This document shows positions 61,401-64,000 of a stretch of 64,000 nucleotides of DNA, one piece after another. The notes under the pieces were generated by a model. The model saw only the letters and a program-made list of their open reading frames with translations. It searched no databases and was not told the DNA's origin. The position numbers and the translations under genes were made by a program. Origin of the DNA: RUG14219 sp045538535 (lineage in GTDB: Bacteria > Cyanobacteriota > Vampirovibrionia > Gastranaerophilales > Gastranaerophilaceae). Positions within the stretch are counted from its first letter, which is position 1, and the number at the start of each line of letters is the position of its first letter. The stretch spans positions 1 through 64,000 of the forward strand of contig JAZSRN010000024.1 in the NCBI GenBank assembly GCA_045538535.1. The letters run 5' to 3'.

Positions 61401-62326
61401 ACAAAGAAGCTAAAATCGCAGTTTTGGCCGGTGGTATGTCTTCAGAACGTGAAGTTTCAATGCGTTCGGGCAAAAATTGCTTTGAAGCGCTACAAAGATT
61501 AGGTTATAAAAACTCTCAATTAGTAATCGTTGACGAAAATATTGCGCAAACACTCAAGGCTGGAGAATTTGATTTTGCGTACAATGCTCTTCATGGCAAA
61601 TACGGAGAAGACGGCTGCGTTCAAGGGATTTTAGAAATCTTAAAAATCCCATACACCGGATGCGGAGTTATGGCATCTTCTATTTGTATGAACAAAGAAT
61701 ACACCAAAAGAATTTTATCAACTTGCAAAGAAATTCCCCTTATCAAATCTGTTTTTGTTAAAAAAGGTGATAATGTAAAAGAAGTAACAAAAGATTTGCA
61801 GTACCCACTCATAACAAAACCGGTTTCGGAAGGTTCAAGTTTTGGTATGACTAAAGTTAACACACCGGAAGAATTGGAAAAAGCTTACGAAGAAGCTGTC
61901 AAATATAACGACGATGTTTTAATAGAAGAGTATTTGGATGGAATTTGTTCTACTGTCGGGGTTTTAGAAGGAACAAACGGACTTTTTGCAACTGAAATTC
62001 TAGAACTAAGACCAAAAAACGAATGGTATGATTATGAAGCAAAATATACAAAAGGAATGACCGAATTTGTATTACCGGCAGAATTATCCCCCGAATTAAC
62101 GTCAAAAGTAAAATCGCTTGCCATAAAAGCTTTTGAACTTGCCGGCTGTAGCGGAGTTTCAAGAGTTGATTTTCATATTGTAAATGGAATTCCTTATATT
62201 TTGGAAATCAATACCAGCCCTGGAATGACAGAAACCAGTGATTTGCCGGCTCAAGCAGCAGCAATGGGCATTAATTATGACAATCTCGTACAATTGATAT
62301 TAAACAGTGTAGGATTAAACAAATAA
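61376..62326 (+). CDS. ddl: D-alanine-D-alanine ligase
   Basis: 316 residues. ATP-grasp fold: LAGGMSSEREVSMRSG, HGKYGEDGCVQG, EGSSFGMTKV, EYLDGI, and LEINTSPGMTETSDLP with Mg ligands. Tyr/Phe at the substrate loop not clear. AGGAAGAG ribosome site inside murB; 25-nt overlap. Joins two D-Ala supplied by Alr (26439-27563). Confidence 0.96.
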   Translation: MQNIISKVNKEAKIAVLAGGMSSEREVSMRSGKNCFEALQRLGYKNSQLVIVDENIAQTLKAGEFDFAYNALHGKYGEDGCVQGILEILKIPYTGCGVMASSICMNKEYTKRILSTCKEIPLIKSVFVKKGDNVKEVTKDLQYPLITKPVSEGSSFGMTKVNTPEELEKAYEEAVKYNDDVLIEEYLDGICSTVGVLEGTNGLFATEILELRPKNEWYDYEAKYTKGMTEFVLPAELSPELTSKVKSLAIKAFELAGCSGVSRVDFHIVNGIPYILEINTSPGMTETSDLPAQAAAMGINYDNLVQLILNSVGLNK

Positions 62327-63178
62327 ATGAGTGAAATTCAACCGGAAACAGAACAAAAAATTAAAAATATTAAACGTGAACGAAAAGTAATAAAAGGGCG
62401 TTTACGCAAAGAAAGAATTCGCTTTTTAGTAAAATTTTTAACAACGTTAGGGCTTGTTGCCGGCGTACTGGGATTTATAAAACTGGATGGATTGTACATG
62501 AATCCAAAGGCTTTTCAGCACATTGAAAACACAAGTGTAGAAATTATAAACAATCGAATTGTTCCTACGCATAAAATTCGAACCGTTTTACAATCAGTTC
62601 AACCTCCTCAAGGTTGCATACTTTTTGCCCGAACTGTAGAAATAAAAGAAAAACTAAAACAACTTGACCCAATAGAAGATATACACATCAGAAGGTATGC
62701 TTTCCCTGCAAGATTGCAAATTATTGTGCGAGAAAGCACACCAGTAATAACGATTGCTCCCGGCACAGATAAAAAACATGTCGCATACTTTACGGACAAA
62801 GGCAAAATTATAGGACAAGAATATTTGCCTTTGCATAATAGCTTTAAAACACTTTTAGTACTTTCCTACGGGAACAAGGGCGATGATTACTACAAATGGA
62901 CACCTGAAAAAATCAAAGAATTACAGAAACTTGCCGCTTATATTGAAGCATACACAAAAGAACCCGTTGAATATATTGATTGCCGAAATCCTGAAGAAAT
63001 TTTTGTCAAAGTTCCGACTTGGAACATTAGGATAGGAAAATTAGATAGTGGTCTGTATGACAGAATAAAAATTCTGCCATCAATAATTGCGGCACAAATA
63101 AATATTGACACCTCTAAAATTCAATATATTGATTTAATCTGGGAAAACGTCCGATACCTAAAATTAAACGGAGAATAA
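62327..63178 (+). CDS. ftsQ: Cell division protein FtsQ/DivIB-like
   Basis: 283 residues. A basic cytoplasmic N-terminus (~1-35), a membrane segment (~38-56, FLTTLGLVAGVLGFIKL), a POTRA domain (~60-135, EDIHIRRYAFPARLQIIVRES) and a beta domain. It links the early and late divisome. ATG begins right after the ddl stop. Position after ddl in the dcw order is as in E. coli; ftsA and ftsZ do not follow. Confidence 0.88.
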   Translation: MSEIQPETEQKIKNIKRERKVIKGRLRKERIRFLVKFLTTLGLVAGVLGFIKLDGLYMNPKAFQHIENTSVEIINNRIVPTHKIRTVLQSVQPPQGCILFARTVEIKEKLKQLDPIEDIHIRRYAFPARLQIIVRESTPVITIAPGTDKKHVAYFTDKGKIIGQEYLPLHNSFKTLLVLSYGNKGDDYYKWTPEKIKELQKLAAYIEAYTKEPVEYIDCRNPEEIFVKVPTWNIRIGKLDSGLYDRIKILPSIIAAQINIDTSKIQYIDLIWENVRYLKLNGE

Positions 63179-63180
63179 AA

Positions 63181-64000
63181 ATGAACATATTTTTAGCACA
63201 AATAAAATTAAAAACCGCAAATTTTGATTACAACTTTAAGGCCATAAACTCAGTACTAGCTGAAAATTCTGCAGATATATTTATATTTCCCCAAGCGGAC
63301 ATCGCAGACCTAGGTGGTAAAGATTTGTGCTTTGATGAAAAATGCCGCCTTAACCAAACTGAATTCTATCAAAAACTTGCACTATCAAATCCCACCAAAA
63401 CTTTTTTGATTGGTGATATTTTGATACAAGATGGCGAAATATTTGAAACTAAAACCGGATTTTATGAAATTAACGGCCATAACATATATGTCTCAGATAC
63501 ATTTAAAGACGACATAATATGTGATTTATATGTTTTGGCTAAAAACCGATATTTTGCGCTAAATACATACAAAAATTTTATAAACAGCATTGAAACCGCT
63601 TGTAATTTTGTATATGTAAATACTATTGCAATGGCAGACGAAAACATTTATGCCGGTGGCAGTTTTGCCAAAAACCGATATAACGATATCGTTATGCAAA
63701 TGCCTTTATGCGAAGAAAACGGATGCAATATAAACTTTTCTTCCCCGATTAATTACAAAGAATATTCAAAAGAAGAACAATTACTAAAAGTTACAACATT
63801 TGCACTAAAAGAATACTGCGAAAATACCGGGTTTAAAAAAATTATTCTGGGACTTTCCGGCGGAATTGACAGTGCACTCACAGCCGCACTGGCAGCCAGA
63901 GCAATTGGTGCTGAAAATGTTTTAGGGATAATGCTTCCAAGCATGTTTTCTTCCCAAGGTTCTATTGATGATTCAGTTAAATTAGCACAAAACTTGGGTA
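63181..64000 (+). CDS. nadE: NAD synthetase with degenerate nitrilase-like N-domain, truncated at edge
   Basis: Only the first 273 residues are inside the window. The synthetase P-loop is intact (GLSGGIDSA, residues 225-232). The N-terminal ~190 residues align with the glutaminase (nitrilase) domain of glutamine-dependent NadE, but it is short, the catalytic Glu appears as Gln (IFPQ, Q38), and the Cys loop (usual ICED) reads YVSD, V104. I infer that free ammonia is used or that another glutaminase supplies it. GGAG ribosome site, 2 nt after ftsQ. Confidence 0.88.
   Translation, partial: MNIFLAQIKLKTANFDYNFKAINSVLAENSADIFIFPQADIADLGGKDLCFDEKCRLNQTEFYQKLALSNPTKTFLIGDILIQDGEIFETKTGFYEINGHNIYVSDTFKDDIICDLYVLAKNRYFALNTYKNFINSIETACNFVYVNTIAMADENIYAGGSFAKNRYNDIVMQMPLCEENGCNINFSSPINYKEYSKEEQLLKVTTFALKEYCENTGFKKIILGLSGGIDSALTAALAARAIGAENVLGIMLPSMFSSQGSIDDSVKLAQNLG

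Noticed and set aside
1..64000. tRNA, rRNA, transposase, integrase or attachment sites
   Set aside because: Looked for along the window; none could be recognised.

Overview
The window looks like a chromosomal piece of a Gastranaerophilales (Melainabacteria/Vampirovibrionia) genome, the non-photosynthetic sister lineage of Cyanobacteria found in guts. This is inferred from four things: very AT-rich DNA; Gram-negative envelope genes (LptB, LptF/G-type permease, a periplasmic-type M16 protease) beside a dcw-type cluster; strictly fermentative, anaerobic metabolism (AdhE, rubredoxin, rubrerythrin, flavodiiron protein); and many short-named proteins of a style I associate with that group (CPHGLPIGACPIC motif, N-termini with a VSFQG-like motif). 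No rRNA, tRNA, CRISPR array or insertion sequence was recognised.

Layout: 1-2133 (minus) carries a truncated gpmI and a HEAT-repeat protein. 2355-6714 (plus) is a transketolase half, ftsE, ftsX, a degenerate receiver/GGDEF protein and an isochorismatase-family hydrolase. 6775-13707 is mostly lineage-specific protein genes, largely minus, including a three-gene operon with a Cys motif protein and a multi-pass membrane protein. 13886-19879 holds a TPR protein, two orphan sugar ABC permeases, a small acidic protein with a structured leader, a membrane-anchored PHP phosphoesterase, a TSCPD protein and PgeF. 19960-22604 is an AlgX-like/MBOAT O-acetylation pair. 22704-24719 is a duplicated zinc/HNH-type protein. 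24844-30049 has nagZ, alr, a short dihydrolipoamide dehydrogenase and lipA. 30108-34104 has a LysM membrane protein and adhE behind a Rex-like operator.

34187-36850 (minus) is lptB-lptF-phosphodiester glycosidase. 36934-42891 (minus) is fliE-fliF-(fliG-position gene)-fliH-flhA; fliI lies apart at 44418-45764. 45833-48724 (minus) is a medium-chain dehydrogenase, cysE and tyrS. 49404-50683 is a two-gene phage-tail-like module. 50790-53418 holds acpS, pheA and a phosphohexomutase. 53641-55972 (minus) is an oxidative-stress operon: Fur/PerR regulator, rubredoxin (45 aa), rubrerythrin, flavodiiron protein, with a near-perfect Fur-family box over its promoter. 56093-64000 (plus) is a small membrane protein, an M16 double-module peptidase, then murC-murB-ddl-ftsQ and a truncated nadE whose amidase half looks catalytically dead.

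How the parts fit: cell envelope growth (murC/murB/ddl/ftsQ, ftsEX, alr, nagZ, pgeF, lpt genes), fermentation with redox control (Rex-like site at adhE), oxygen defence under Fur-family control, and a flagellar-type export apparatus that could serve motility or secretion of the lineage-specific proteins. That last link is a hypothesis only.
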